Of a DNA stretch of 16,275 nt, positions 1 through 6,055 are shown one piece after another. The position numbers and the translations under genes are program-made. Origin of the DNA: Enterocloster bolteae. Lineage in GTDB: Bacteria; Bacillota_A; Clostridia; Lachnospirales; Lachnospiraceae. The stretch covers positions 1-16,275 of the forward strand of contig JAETTS010000016.1 in NCBI GenBank assembly GCA_021769025.1. The letters run 5' to 3'. The notes under the pieces are model-generated. The model searched no databases. It was not told the DNA's origin and saw only the letters and a program-made list of their open reading frames with translations. Numbering within the stretch: position 1 is the stretch's first letter; every line of letters starts with the position of its first letter.

Positions 1-1
1 G

Positions 2-97
2 CTGAAGGAGGGGGAGACCCTGATTATGCCGAAAAATATTCCCCATTCCGTATATGGCCAGGAAGCCTTTAAGATGCAGCTGGTGATTTCTTATTAG
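2..97 (+). CDS. C-terminal end of a cupin-domain protein (partial)
   Basis: The window opens inside a reading frame of 31 codons that ends at TAG 95-97. The translated end has the look of the last strands of a small cupin_2 barrel: a Gly-Glu turn (EGET), then a hydrophobic strand, a Pro, and a His in IPHSVYG, closing with a hydrophobic strand (MQLVISY). In cupins this part holds the second conserved motif (G-x5-P-x-G/x-x-H). The start and the first motif lie outside the window, so neither the substrate nor whether it is a stand-alone cupin or a regulator domain can be said. It ends about 50 bp before the next promoter, so it belongs to a separate transcription unit. Confidence 0.6.
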   Translation: MKEGETLIMPKNIPHSVYGQEAFKMQLVISY

Positions 98-145
98 GGA
101 TAGAATACCTGGCAATTATTTCCTGTTTAACCAGAGAAACCGGCG

Positions 146-174
146 TTGACAGGGACAAAGACTGCTGCTATAGT
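146..174 (+). promoter_or_regulatory. Near-consensus sigma-A promoter of the FMN-binding lipoprotein gene
   Basis: TTGACA (146-151) and TATAGT (169-174) are separated by exactly 17 bp, with only one mismatch to the full -35/-10 consensus. Predicted transcription would begin near 181, giving a leader of about 70 nt before the lipoprotein start. This is the strongest promoter seen in the window by eye. Confidence 0.75.
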
Positions 175-190
175 CATTATTACCTTTTAC

Positions 191-224
191 TTGCCCCTCT
201 CTATTTTTATAATGTAAGGGGCAA
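191..224 (+). promoter_or_regulatory. 8-bp inverted repeat in the leader, flanking a second possible -10 box
   Basis: TTGCCCCT (191-198) and AGGGGCAA (217-224) are perfect inverted copies with an 18-nt spacer. In the RNA from the upstream promoter they would form a leader hairpin just before the ribosome binding site (238-243). The spacer itself contains a perfect TATAAT (208-213), preceded at 16 bp by TTTACT (186-191), so the repeat could instead be an operator around a second promoter. The sequence cannot decide between the two readings. Confidence 0.45.
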
Positions 225-251
225 CATGGAATCCATTAGGAGGTAATGATA

Positions 252-635
252 ATGAAGAATCTTTTAGCAGCAGTCTTTTTTGTACTTTGCGGATTTAGCC
301 TGACAGCCTGTGGAAGTTCTGGCTCATCTGAGCCTACCACAAAGGCGGAGACCACAACTGCAGTGAAGACGGAGACATTAACTGGCCAGGCAAAGGGCTA
401 TGGCGGCCAGGTGAAAGCTGTTTTGACCGTAGAGGATGGAAAGATTACAGTATGTAAGCTTGAAGGAACCCTTGAGACACCGGAGATTGGCGGGAAGGCG
501 CTGGAAGAGTTGCAGAAACAGGTGGTGGCTGTGAACGGATACGAGATAGATGGTGTATCTGGGGCTACCCTCACAAGCAAAGGAGTCATGGGGGCAGTGG
601 CGGATGCTCTGGGGGAGGAGATCTCAGAGTCATAG
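252..635 (+). CDS. FMN-binding-domain lipoprotein with ApbE flavinylation motif
   Basis: A 127-residue secreted lipoprotein. The signal peptide is short and hydrophobic and ends in the lipobox LTAC, with the lipidated Cys at residue 20. A Ser/Thr-rich linker follows to about residue 43. The rest is one FMN_bind domain (as in RnfG and NqrC), with the motif DGVSGAT at residues 100-106. This fits the D-x-x-[ST]-G-A-[ST] pattern to which ApbE attaches FMN by a phosphoester bond, predicting Thr106 as the site. The protein is therefore probably an outer-face electron carrier or a subunit of a flavin-based electron transfer chain; the partner is not in the window. AGGAGG (238-243) lies 8 nt before ATG 252 but only 2 nt before the upstream in-frame ATG 246, so 252 is preferred. 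It is a single-gene unit with its own promoter and terminator. Confidence 0.85.
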   Translation: MKNLLAAVFFVLCGFSLTACGSSGSSEPTTKAETTTAVKTETLTGQAKGYGGQVKAVLTVEDGKITVCKLEGTLETPEIGGKALEELQKQVVAVNGYEIDGVSGATLTSKGVMGAVADALGEEISES

Positions 636-671
636 GCAGTAGTTGGGATCCAGAATAGCGGAATTAGGACT

Positions 672-735
672 TTCAAAAATAGCTTTTTTGATGGATGGAA
701 TCTCTCCAATTCATACAAAAAAGCTATTTTTTGAA
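672..735. terminator. Bidirectional A/T-rich intrinsic terminator
   Basis: The arms at 672-690 and 716-735 are complementary around the shared AATAGCTTTTTTG motif, with one bulged A and a loop of about 25 nt. Each strand ends the stem with a run of T. It lies between the stop of the lipoprotein gene (635) and the stop of the convergent araC-type gene (762), so it can serve both. The stem has few G/C pairs, so its strength is uncertain. Confidence 0.6.
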
Positions 736-761
736 GTGAAATTCTTAACACCGGATACAGC

Positions 762-1565
762 TTAAAGGATATCAGGCGCTGGTTGTATGCTCCTCCGGTA
801 AGCGGTAGGCGTCATTCCAACGAATTTCTTAAATTGTCTCATAAAATTCAGATCATTCTCATAACCGCAGAGTTCTGCGATCTCTCGAATCCCCTTATCA
901 CTGGTCGTCAAATAGTATTTGGCCAGATTGAGTCTGGCAGTGATGATATCCTGCTGGCAGGAACAATGGAAAAAATCTTTATATAAGTGCTGAAAATAGG
1001 ACAGGCTTAGGCACAGGGAACCAGCCAGCTCCGGAACGGTTCGGGGAAGGGAAGGGTGGCTGTAAATCTGTGTGCGCAGGTTACAGAAACTTTGATAGTA
1101 TTTTTGAATCAGAGGGTTTTCTGTCACATTTTCTAGCGATTCCTGGAGGGAGTACAGAAGAATGTGCATAAAGGAATCAATGATCTGCTGCTTATAGGCG
1201 GAGGAAGAGTGAAAATTGTCAGAGAGAAGCCGGACATACTCGGATAATTGGTGGAAGTCATATGGGTATACAATCTGGCAGAAGGGGAGGGTAAGGGAAG
1301 AAAAAAATACATCTTCATGTTGGTCCAGAGTAAAATGAATCCAGTCGTCATTGTATCTGGCACTGTCGCATCCGTAATGGATGTAGGTCCTGGGAGGAAA
1401 GAGAAGGATGGCGTTTGGATGGACTACATGCTTCCTGCCATTTAAAACCACCCAGGCTTCTTGCTTGATAAGCAGAATAAGATAGTCTGGGACACCGGTT
1501 TTGTGTTCGATGTCACACGGCTTCCTATGGTGGGAGTTGTGGCCGCAGCTGTTTACACATATCAT
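762..1565 (-). CDS. AraC-family transcriptional regulator with N-terminal sugar-sensing cupin
   Basis: A 267-residue cytoplasmic regulator. Residues about 20-100 resemble the AraC ligand-binding cupin: a strand-turn pattern around VVLNGRKHVVHPN, then LLFPPRTYIHYG. The C-terminal 100 residues hold the two helix-turn-helix units of the AraC/XylS domain: VPELAGSLCLSLSYFQHLYKD and, as second HTH, IREIAELCGYENDLNFMRQF followed by the family's closing G-x-TPxxYR (GMTPTAYRR). The start at 1565 is chosen because AAGGAGAG sits 7 nt upstream; the reading frame is open further but without a ribosome site. It is transcribed away from the GH88 hydrolase gene from an overlapping promoter, so it most likely controls that gene and itself in response to a sugar. 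The ligand is not known. Confidence 0.88.
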   Translation of the reverse strand: MICVNSCGHNSHHRKPCDIEHKTGVPDYLILLIKQEAWVVLNGRKHVVHPNAILLFPPRTYIHYGCDSARYNDDWIHFTLDQHEDVFFSSLTLPFCQIVYPYDFHQLSEYVRLLSDNFHSSSAYKQQIIDSFMHILLYSLQESLENVTENPLIQKYYQSFCNLRTQIYSHPSLPRTVPELAGSLCLSLSYFQHLYKDFFHCSCQQDIITARLNLAKYYLTTSDKGIREIAELCGYENDLNFMRQFKKFVGMTPTAYRRSIQPAPDIL

Positions 1566-1660
1566 ATACAAACTCTCCTTTCTTGTGGAAGGCAGGACAG
1601 ACAGTAAGGATTGGAAGGCGATCATTGGGGAATAAAAAGCAGAATAGATCAGTTAATAGC

Positions 1661-1689
1661 ATTGTAGGATATTGTGTGGAAAAAGTCAA
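1661..1689 (-). promoter_or_regulatory. Promoter of the araC-type gene (minus strand)
   Basis: On the minus strand TTGACT (1689-1684) and TACAAT (1666-1661) are spaced by 17 bp, each with one mismatch to consensus. Transcription would begin near 1654, about 90 nt before the regulator start. It overlaps the proposed promoter of the divergent GH88 gene, so both cannot be bound by polymerase at once. Confidence 0.6.
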
Positions 1690-1700
1690 ATGGTTATGAT
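1672..1700 (+). promoter_or_regulatory. Probable promoter of the GH88 hydrolase gene
   Basis: TTGTGT (1672-1677) and TATGAT (1695-1700) are 17 bp apart, and ATG 1735 follows by 34 bp. The -35 box is weak, as expected for a promoter helped by an activator such as the divergent AraC protein. Two direct copies of TGGAAGGC (1586-1593 and 1612-1619, 26-bp pitch) lie in the araC leader and are possible regulator contacts, but two short matches could be chance. Confidence 0.4.
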
Positions 1701-1734
1701 AGAGGAAAACCAAGGATTGAAAAGGAGAGAGGAA

Positions 1735-2886
1735 ATGAAAGATTATCAGGTATGGGCACAGGAATGTTTGGAAAAGGTGCGTAAGAAGATGGACTGGGTG
1801 AGCGAGAAGAATAAGGATGGAATTCCTTACACCACAGATGCACAGGGGAATTATGATGATAAGTCGGAGGAAGGCAGGGAATGGAGTCCGGATGACGGCC
1901 TGAACTGGTGGACCAATGGCTTCTGGGGCGGCATCATGTGGATGATGTACCAGGATACCAAGGATGAGAGGTACGCCAGGATTGCCAGGGGTTCTGAGAA
2001 AAAACTGGAAGCATGCTTTGATGGTTTTTATGGACTTCATCATGATGTAGGATTTATGTTTCTGCCTACGGCGGTGGCAGATTATAAACTGACCGGCAAT
2101 GAGGACAGCAAACGGATTGCCATGCATGGGGCCAACCTTCTGGCGGGGAGGTTTAATCCGGTGGGGAATTTTATCCGTGCGTGGAATGCGGTGGATGGAA
2201 GTGATACCACAGGGTGGGCGATTATTGACTGCATGATGAATATTTCTCTGCTTTACTGGGCTTCGGAGGAGAGCGGGGATCCAAGATTTAAGCAGATTGC
2301 CCAGATGCATGCAGATACGGTTTTAGAGAACTTTATACGACCAGATGGATCTGTGTGCCATATTGTGGAGTTTAACCCGGAAACTGGAAGCATGGTGAAA
2401 AGCTATGGGGGACAGGGATACGGGGAAGGCTCTTCCTGGACGAGAGGACAGGGATGGGCAGTATATGGATTCGCCAACAGCTATGGGCATACGGGGAAGA
2501 AAGAGTATCTGGAGGCGGCCAAACGGGTGGCCTATTATTGTATGGCGTGTCTGCCGGAAAATGGTATTGTGCCAGTAGATTTCAGACAGCCAGAAGAGCC
2601 GGCATGGGAGGATTCCTGTGGGGCGTGTGTGATTGCCAGCGGGCTTATTGAGGTGGCAAAGTATGTGCCGGAGTTGGAAAGGGAGATGTATCTTCGGGGG
2701 GCGGTGAAGATTTTGAAGGGGATTGCACAGACCAGGGTGGACTGGGGGAAGGATTGTGATGCCATTGTGCAGAATTGTTCGGCGGCTTATCATAGTGATC
2801 CTCATCATATTACTATGGTCTATGGGGATTATTTTTTTATTGAGGCGCTGTATAAGTTGGCGGGGGGAGGGGTTTTTATTTGGTAG
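1735..2886 (+). CDS. GH88 unsaturated glucuronyl hydrolase
   Basis: A 383-residue enzyme of the (alpha/alpha)6-barrel GH88 family, which removes the 4,5-unsaturated uronic acid left on oligosaccharides by polysaccharide lyases. Visible family landmarks are NWWTNGFWGGIMWMMY (57-72), the first catalytic Asp in HHDVGF (D104), the second in IIDCMMN (D165), SSWTRGQGWAVYG (233-245) and the C-terminal GDYFFIEALYKL. The spacing D104-D165 (61 residues) equals that of the two essential Asp residues in Bacillus GL1 UGL (D88 and D149). There is no signal peptide, so it acts in the cytoplasm. The start at 1735 is chosen for AGGAGAGAGG just upstream; the open frame begins earlier without a ribosome site. 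GH105 has the same fold and cannot be fully excluded, but the motifs favour GH88. No lyase is visible in the window. Confidence 0.9.
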   Translation: MKDYQVWAQECLEKVRKKMDWVSEKNKDGIPYTTDAQGNYDDKSEEGREWSPDDGLNWWTNGFWGGIMWMMYQDTKDERYARIARGSEKKLEACFDGFYGLHHDVGFMFLPTAVADYKLTGNEDSKRIAMHGANLLAGRFNPVGNFIRAWNAVDGSDTTGWAIIDCMMNISLLYWASEESGDPRFKQIAQMHADTVLENFIRPDGSVCHIVEFNPETGSMVKSYGGQGYGEGSSWTRGQGWAVYGFANSYGHTGKKEYLEAAKRVAYYCMACLPENGIVPVDFRQPEEPAWEDSCGACVIASGLIEVAKYVPELEREMYLRGAVKILKGIAQTRVDWGKDCDAIVQNCSAAYHSDPHHITMVYGDYFFIEALYKLAGGGVFIW

Positions 2887-2896
2887 GGATATTTTA

Positions 2897-2929
2897 GGGG
2901 GCGTTGGGGGCACTTTCGGGGGCTTCGGG
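2897..2929 (+). other. Potential G-quadruplex motif after the GH88 stop codon
   Basis: Four G-runs (2897-2901, 2906-2910, 2918-2922, 2927-2929) are joined by loops of 4, 7 and 4 nt, which meets the usual G3+N1-7 rule. Three of the runs form GGGGGC repeats. It lies on the coding strand 10 bp after the GH88 stop, so it would be present in the mRNA. Formation in vivo is not shown by sequence. Confidence 0.5.
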
Positions 2930-2940
2930 TCACGTTTTAG

Positions 2941-3088
2941 GTCCGCTTCGGAGTGGCTATGAAACATCTTCCGACAAGCTTTCGCCAGGTTTTCACGTAG
3001 CGGTACTAAGCGCCTAAAGGACAGGCGCTAAGTGCCGACGTGAAAAATGGTCTACAGATGTTTCATAGTCACTCCGAAGCTACGTTGT
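2941..3088 (+). repeat. Hairpin element 1: conserved ends and core with self-complementary variable arms
   Basis: Outer arms 2945-2969 and 3056-3080 pair over 25 bp, with 24 Watson-Crick pairs and one G-T. Inside them a second hairpin pairs 2990-2998 with 3038-3046 and, after two bulged bases, 3001-3015 with 3023-3037 (one A-A mismatch, one G-T), closing on a 7-nt loop. The left edge is GTCCGC and the right edge GCTACGTTGT (3079-3088). The ends and the core 2996-3040 (CGTAGCGGTAC at its left end, GCCGACG at its right end) recur in the element at 9441-9599 on the other strand, while the arms do not. There is no T-run right after the stem, so it is not a standard terminator. It could be a palindromic mobile unit (REP/MITE-like) or a structured RNA. 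No open frame is carried. Confidence 0.8.
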
Positions 3089-3286
3089 TGGCGTGAATGA
3101 CTTTTTGGAGATTCGATAGCGTGGAGTTTTATGTAGCCTAGCGTGTATGGGAGAGTTATAGTAGGATTCTCTCTTGATGAGATTATTGGAATTATTATGA
3201 TAAAGAAATTGTACGTTAACTGACATTGAGTTGTAAATTGTTATGAAAATACATGGAGTTAAAAATAGAGAGGAGCGCGAGGTGCA
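3089..3286 (+). other. Non-coding stretch before the GH43 gene
   Basis: No convincing gene is seen here. CTGACA (3220-3225) and TATGAA (3242-3247) at 16-bp spacing are a weak candidate promoter for GH43, about 40 bp before its start. Together with the hairpin element and the G-rich run this makes a 400-bp gap after GH88, so GH43 and GH28 may form a separate unit from GH88. Confidence 0.3.
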
Positions 3287-4426
3287 TTGGATATAGAGGG
3301 AAGGAGTAAGAAAGTAAATAGTAATGGGGAGAAAATTGTTAATCCTGTTTTGCGGGGGTTTCATCCGGATCCGTCGGTTATCCGTGTGGGGGAGGATTAT
3401 TATATTGCAACTTCTACGTTTGAGTGGTGGCCGGGGGTGAGGCTGCATCATTCCAGGGATTTAAAGAATTGGGAGTTGATAGGATATCCTCTGGATAGAG
3501 TGTCCCAGCTTGATTTAAGAGGGGTGGGGGCTTCTCAGGGGGTTTGGGCTCCGTGTCTTACATATGACAAAGGGACGTTTTATCTGGTATATACGATTGT
3601 GAGGGCTTTTTACTGCAATATGTATGATACGGAAAATTATCTGGTGACGGCACAGGATATTCATGGTCCGTGGTCGGAGCCGGTGGCGTTGAATAATTTT
3701 GGGTTTGACCCGTCTCTTTTTCATGATGAGGATGGGCGAAAGTATATGGTTAGCATGGTGACGGATCACCGGGTTCCGAAAAAATATGCAGGGCGGCTGG
3801 TGCTGCAGGAATATGATCCTGTAAAGAGGGAGATGACGGGGCCGGTGAGGGATATATTTAAGGCAGATAAGATTTTCCTGGAGGGGCCTCATATTTTCAG
3901 GAGGAAGGATTGGTATTATCTGTTTGCAGCGGATACGGGGACAGGGGAGGCCCATGGGCAGACGATTTTAAGATCGAAAAGCGTGTGGGGGCCCTATGAG
4001 ATGTTTCAGGCTGATTTTATGGAGAGGGAGAATGAGAGGGAGGCGTATTCCATTCTTACCAGCAGGCACAGGGAGGATATTCTGCTGCAGAAATGCGGGC
4101 ACTGCGATCTGGTGGAGACTCCTGACGGGGAGTGGTATGCGGTCCATCTGTGCGGAAGGGCCTCAAAAGACAGAAATCCGGAAGATGCAAAAAAGTTTGC
4201 AGGTAGCCGCCGCTATATGATTGGGAGAGAGACTGCCATACAGAAGATGAGATGGACAAAGGATGGCTGGCTGGTGCTGGAGGCTGGGGGGAATATGCCT
4301 CAGACGGAGGTGGAGATGCCTGTGAGGATGAGAAATGCCGGAGGTGAGACGGCAGGTTTAAAGGCGGGTGGACCAGAGGCAGCTGGATTAGAGACGGAAG
4401 TGCCGGAAAGGGACGATCAGGTGTGA
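3287..4426 (+). CDS. GH43 glycosidase (beta-xylosidase-like) lacking the C-terminal beta-sandwich
   Basis: A 379-residue cytoplasmic enzyme with a five-bladed propeller of family GH43, closest by motif to XynB-like beta-xylosidases/arabinofuranosidases (subfamily 12 type). The three catalytic acids are visible: base D28 in FHPDPSV, D141 in FGFDPSLFHDEDG, and acid E199 in FLEGPHIF. The family signatures STFEWWPGV, GGVWAPCL-like GVWAPCLTY and MIGRETAIQKMRW are also present. Known relatives run to about 530 residues with a C-terminal DUF1349/concanavalin-like domain; here the protein stops soon after the propeller in a Gly/Glu-rich repeated tail (residues about 350-375). The start is TTG 3287: an in-frame TAG lies at 3266-3268, no in-frame ATG exists before the conserved NPVLRGFHPDP, and AGGAG is at 3271-3275. 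The stop overlaps the possible GTG start of GH28 by 4 nt. Confidence 0.88.
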   Translation: MDIEGRSKKVNSNGEKIVNPVLRGFHPDPSVIRVGEDYYIATSTFEWWPGVRLHHSRDLKNWELIGYPLDRVSQLDLRGVGASQGVWAPCLTYDKGTFYLVYTIVRAFYCNMYDTENYLVTAQDIHGPWSEPVALNNFGFDPSLFHDEDGRKYMVSMVTDHRVPKKYAGRLVLQEYDPVKREMTGPVRDIFKADKIFLEGPHIFRRKDWYYLFAADTGTGEAHGQTILRSKSVWGPYEMFQADFMERENEREAYSILTSRHREDILLQKCGHCDLVETPDGEWYAVHLCGRASKDRNPEDAKKFAGSRRYMIGRETAIQKMRWTKDGWLVLEAGGNMPQTEVEMPVRMRNAGGETAGLKAGGPEAAGLETEVPERDDQV

Positions 4427-4464
4427 GGGGAGAGAAGGGACAGAAGGCAGGCGAGGAGACAGGG

Positions 4465-5862
4465 ATGGGCAGAAGGTCCTCCAGGCTGGTGAGCGAGGTG
4501 GAGTGCAGGATTACGGAGTATGGGGCTGTAGGCGATAATCTTACCATCAATACAACGGCGGTTCAGAGGGCCATTGACTGCTGTCATGAAGCAGGGGGCG
4601 GCACGGTGCGGATTGAGAAAGGGATTTATCTGTGCGGAACCATTTTTTTAAGGAGCAATGTAACGCTGGATATTGGGGCAGGCGGAGTCTTGAAAGCCAG
4701 CCCCAATATTGAGGATTACAGGGAGGATGTGCATCATAACCGTTATCAGAATGAGGCGGCGCTGGATAGGTGTTTTCTCTATGCCGAGGAACAGGAGAAT
4801 CTGTGTATTACAGGCAGGGGGAGGATTGACGGAAGCGGTGAGTGCTTTCCCAATGCTGGAAGTGAGTATCGGCCGATGATGATGCGGTTTTTAAGGTGTA
4901 AGGGAATTCGGGTGGAGGGGATTTTTCTTTTCAATGCTGCTGCCTGGACTACGGCGTTTCTGGATTCTTCTTATATATGGGTCAATGGAGTTACTATATT
5001 TAATGACAGGCAGTACAATGGGGACGGGCTTGATTTTGATGGCTGCAGCCATGTGTTTGTGGACAACTGCAGTATCACCGGGACGGATGACAATTTGTGC
5101 CTTCAGGCTGGCAGCAAAAAATTCCCAGTGGAGGATATTCATATTGTCAATTGTGAATTTTCCTCTGTCTGCGCAGGGATACGGATTGGATTAAAGTCTG
5201 TGGGAAATATCCGCAATGTGGTGATTTCTAATTGCACCATGAAAAGAGTTTGGAGGGAGGGCATCAAGATTGAGTGTACGGAGGGTGGCAGCATCTCGGA
5301 GATTACGGTGGACAATGTGGTTATGCGGGATGTAAGAAGGCCGTTGTTTGTGCTGCTGAACAACCGGTTTGAGCCGGAGGATTATGGAAGTTCTGTGGAG
5401 CTTACAAAGATGCCGGAGATTGGAACCATGGAAAATTTGATGTTTTCCAATATGATTGCAGTGGATTCGGAGGAAATGGAGCGTGTCCATTATCGATTTG
5501 GTGATGATGTTATGGGGGAACCTAAGTTTAACGGTATTCGGGTAGATGCCAACAGGGATCATCCCATCCGGTCTCTGACCATCCGGAATTTAAGATATCA
5601 CAGCATCGGCGGCGTGAAGCGCCAGGAGATTCCAGAGGAGTATCCTAAGGTGCCGGATAAGAGGAGAAGGCAGGATGGGGGAGATAGGGAGGCTTCCGAA
5701 AATTATTATCCGGACTGGAGCAGGGCGGCATATATGGATGTTCGAAGCGTAAAGGGGCTTTATTTAAGCAACCTGCAGTTTTCGTTGGAGAATGAGGATG
5801 AAAGGCCGGCCTGTGTGATAGAGGACTGCCTGGTGTGGAAGAAGGAGATTATATACAGATGA
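4465..5862 (+). CDS. GH28-like right-handed beta-helix enzyme (polygalacturonase superfamily)
   Basis: A 465-residue protein without signal peptide. The N-terminus shows the pectin-lyase-fold start (ITEYGAVGDN, then TTAVQRAIDCC), followed by repeated beta-helix turns. The three catalytic Asp of GH28 are in place: D187 in NGDGLDFDG, and D208-D209 in GTDDNLCLQAG, 21 residues apart as in fungal polygalacturonases. The other active-site signatures differ: the GHG motif is CAG (Ala237 in place of His) and the RIK motif reads GIKIE (Lys268, Glu270). It is therefore a diverged GH28 or a neighbouring clade, with uncertain substrate; cleavage of galacturonide-containing oligosaccharides in the cytoplasm is the best guess. 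ATG 4465 is preferred because GAGGAG (4453-4458) is 6 nt upstream; GTG 4423, overlapping the GH43 stop, is the alternative and has no good ribosome site. Confidence 0.85.
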   Translation: MGRRSSRLVSEVECRITEYGAVGDNLTINTTAVQRAIDCCHEAGGGTVRIEKGIYLCGTIFLRSNVTLDIGAGGVLKASPNIEDYREDVHHNRYQNEAALDRCFLYAEEQENLCITGRGRIDGSGECFPNAGSEYRPMMMRFLRCKGIRVEGIFLFNAAAWTTAFLDSSYIWVNGVTIFNDRQYNGDGLDFDGCSHVFVDNCSITGTDDNLCLQAGSKKFPVEDIHIVNCEFSSVCAGIRIGLKSVGNIRNVVISNCTMKRVWREGIKIECTEGGSISEITVDNVVMRDVRRPLFVLLNNRFEPEDYGSSVELTKMPEIGTMENLMFSNMIAVDSEEMERVHYRFGDDVMGEPKFNGIRVDANRDHPIRSLTIRNLRYHSIGGVKRQEIPEEYPKVPDKRRRQDGGDREASENYYPDWSRAAYMDVRSVKGLYLSNLQFSLENEDERPACVIEDCLVWKKEIIYR

Positions 5863-5926
5863 TGAAAAAGGCCGGAATGGGGAAGTTAGTTACAAACTGG
5901 TAATGAGGAGAAATCAGAAACATATT

Positions 5927-5966
5927 AAAAAAGTGCACTTGGAACTATAAAAAGTGCATTTTTTTT
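5927..5966 (+). terminator. Intrinsic terminator after GH28
   Basis: TGCAC (5934-5938) pairs with GTGCA (5954-5958), the stem is extended by the A-run 5927-5932 against the T-run with one bulged G, and eight T follow (5959-5966). The G/C part is short, so termination may be partial. It separates the enzyme genes from the transporter genes. Confidence 0.55.
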
Positions 5967-5992
5967 GTGGGAATTTACTGGTATAGTATAGT
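5965..5992 (+). promoter_or_regulatory. Probable promoter of the sugar ABC transporter operon
   Basis: TTGTGG (5965-5970) and TATAGT (5987-5992) are spaced by 16 bp; an overlapping second TATAGT lies at 5982-5987. The -35 box begins in the T-run of the preceding terminator. Transcription would begin near 5999, leaving a leader of about 57 nt. The weak -35 fits a promoter that needs an activator, perhaps the YesN-like regulator of this locus. Confidence 0.45.
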
Positions 5993-6055
5993 CACAGAAA
6001 CAAATAAGGCCGGTCGGATAAAGAAAACGATTCAAGATAAATGGAGGATTATGAA

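Noticed and set aside
1525..2310. Minus-strand open frame of 261 codons over the GH88 gene
   Set aside because: It is the shadow of the GH88 reading frame, its product has no recognisable domain, is rich in Pro/His/Ile as shadows are, and it overlaps the true start of the AraC gene.
2941..3088. Integron attC site, because of variable arms around conserved ends
   Set aside because: The right end reads GTTGTTG in one copy and GTTGTCT in the other, neither fitting GTTRRRY, there is no matching RYYYAAC, and no integron integrase or cassette array is visible.
3160..3190. Hairpin GAGAG/CTCTC before the GH43 gene
   Set aside because: Only 5 bp of stem with a 13-nt loop and no T-run; expected by chance.
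6021..6035. Catabolite repression (cre) site before the binding-protein gene
   Set aside because: AGAAAACGATTCAA has the central AACG but three mismatches to the cre consensus, too many to call without comparison to orthologous promoters.
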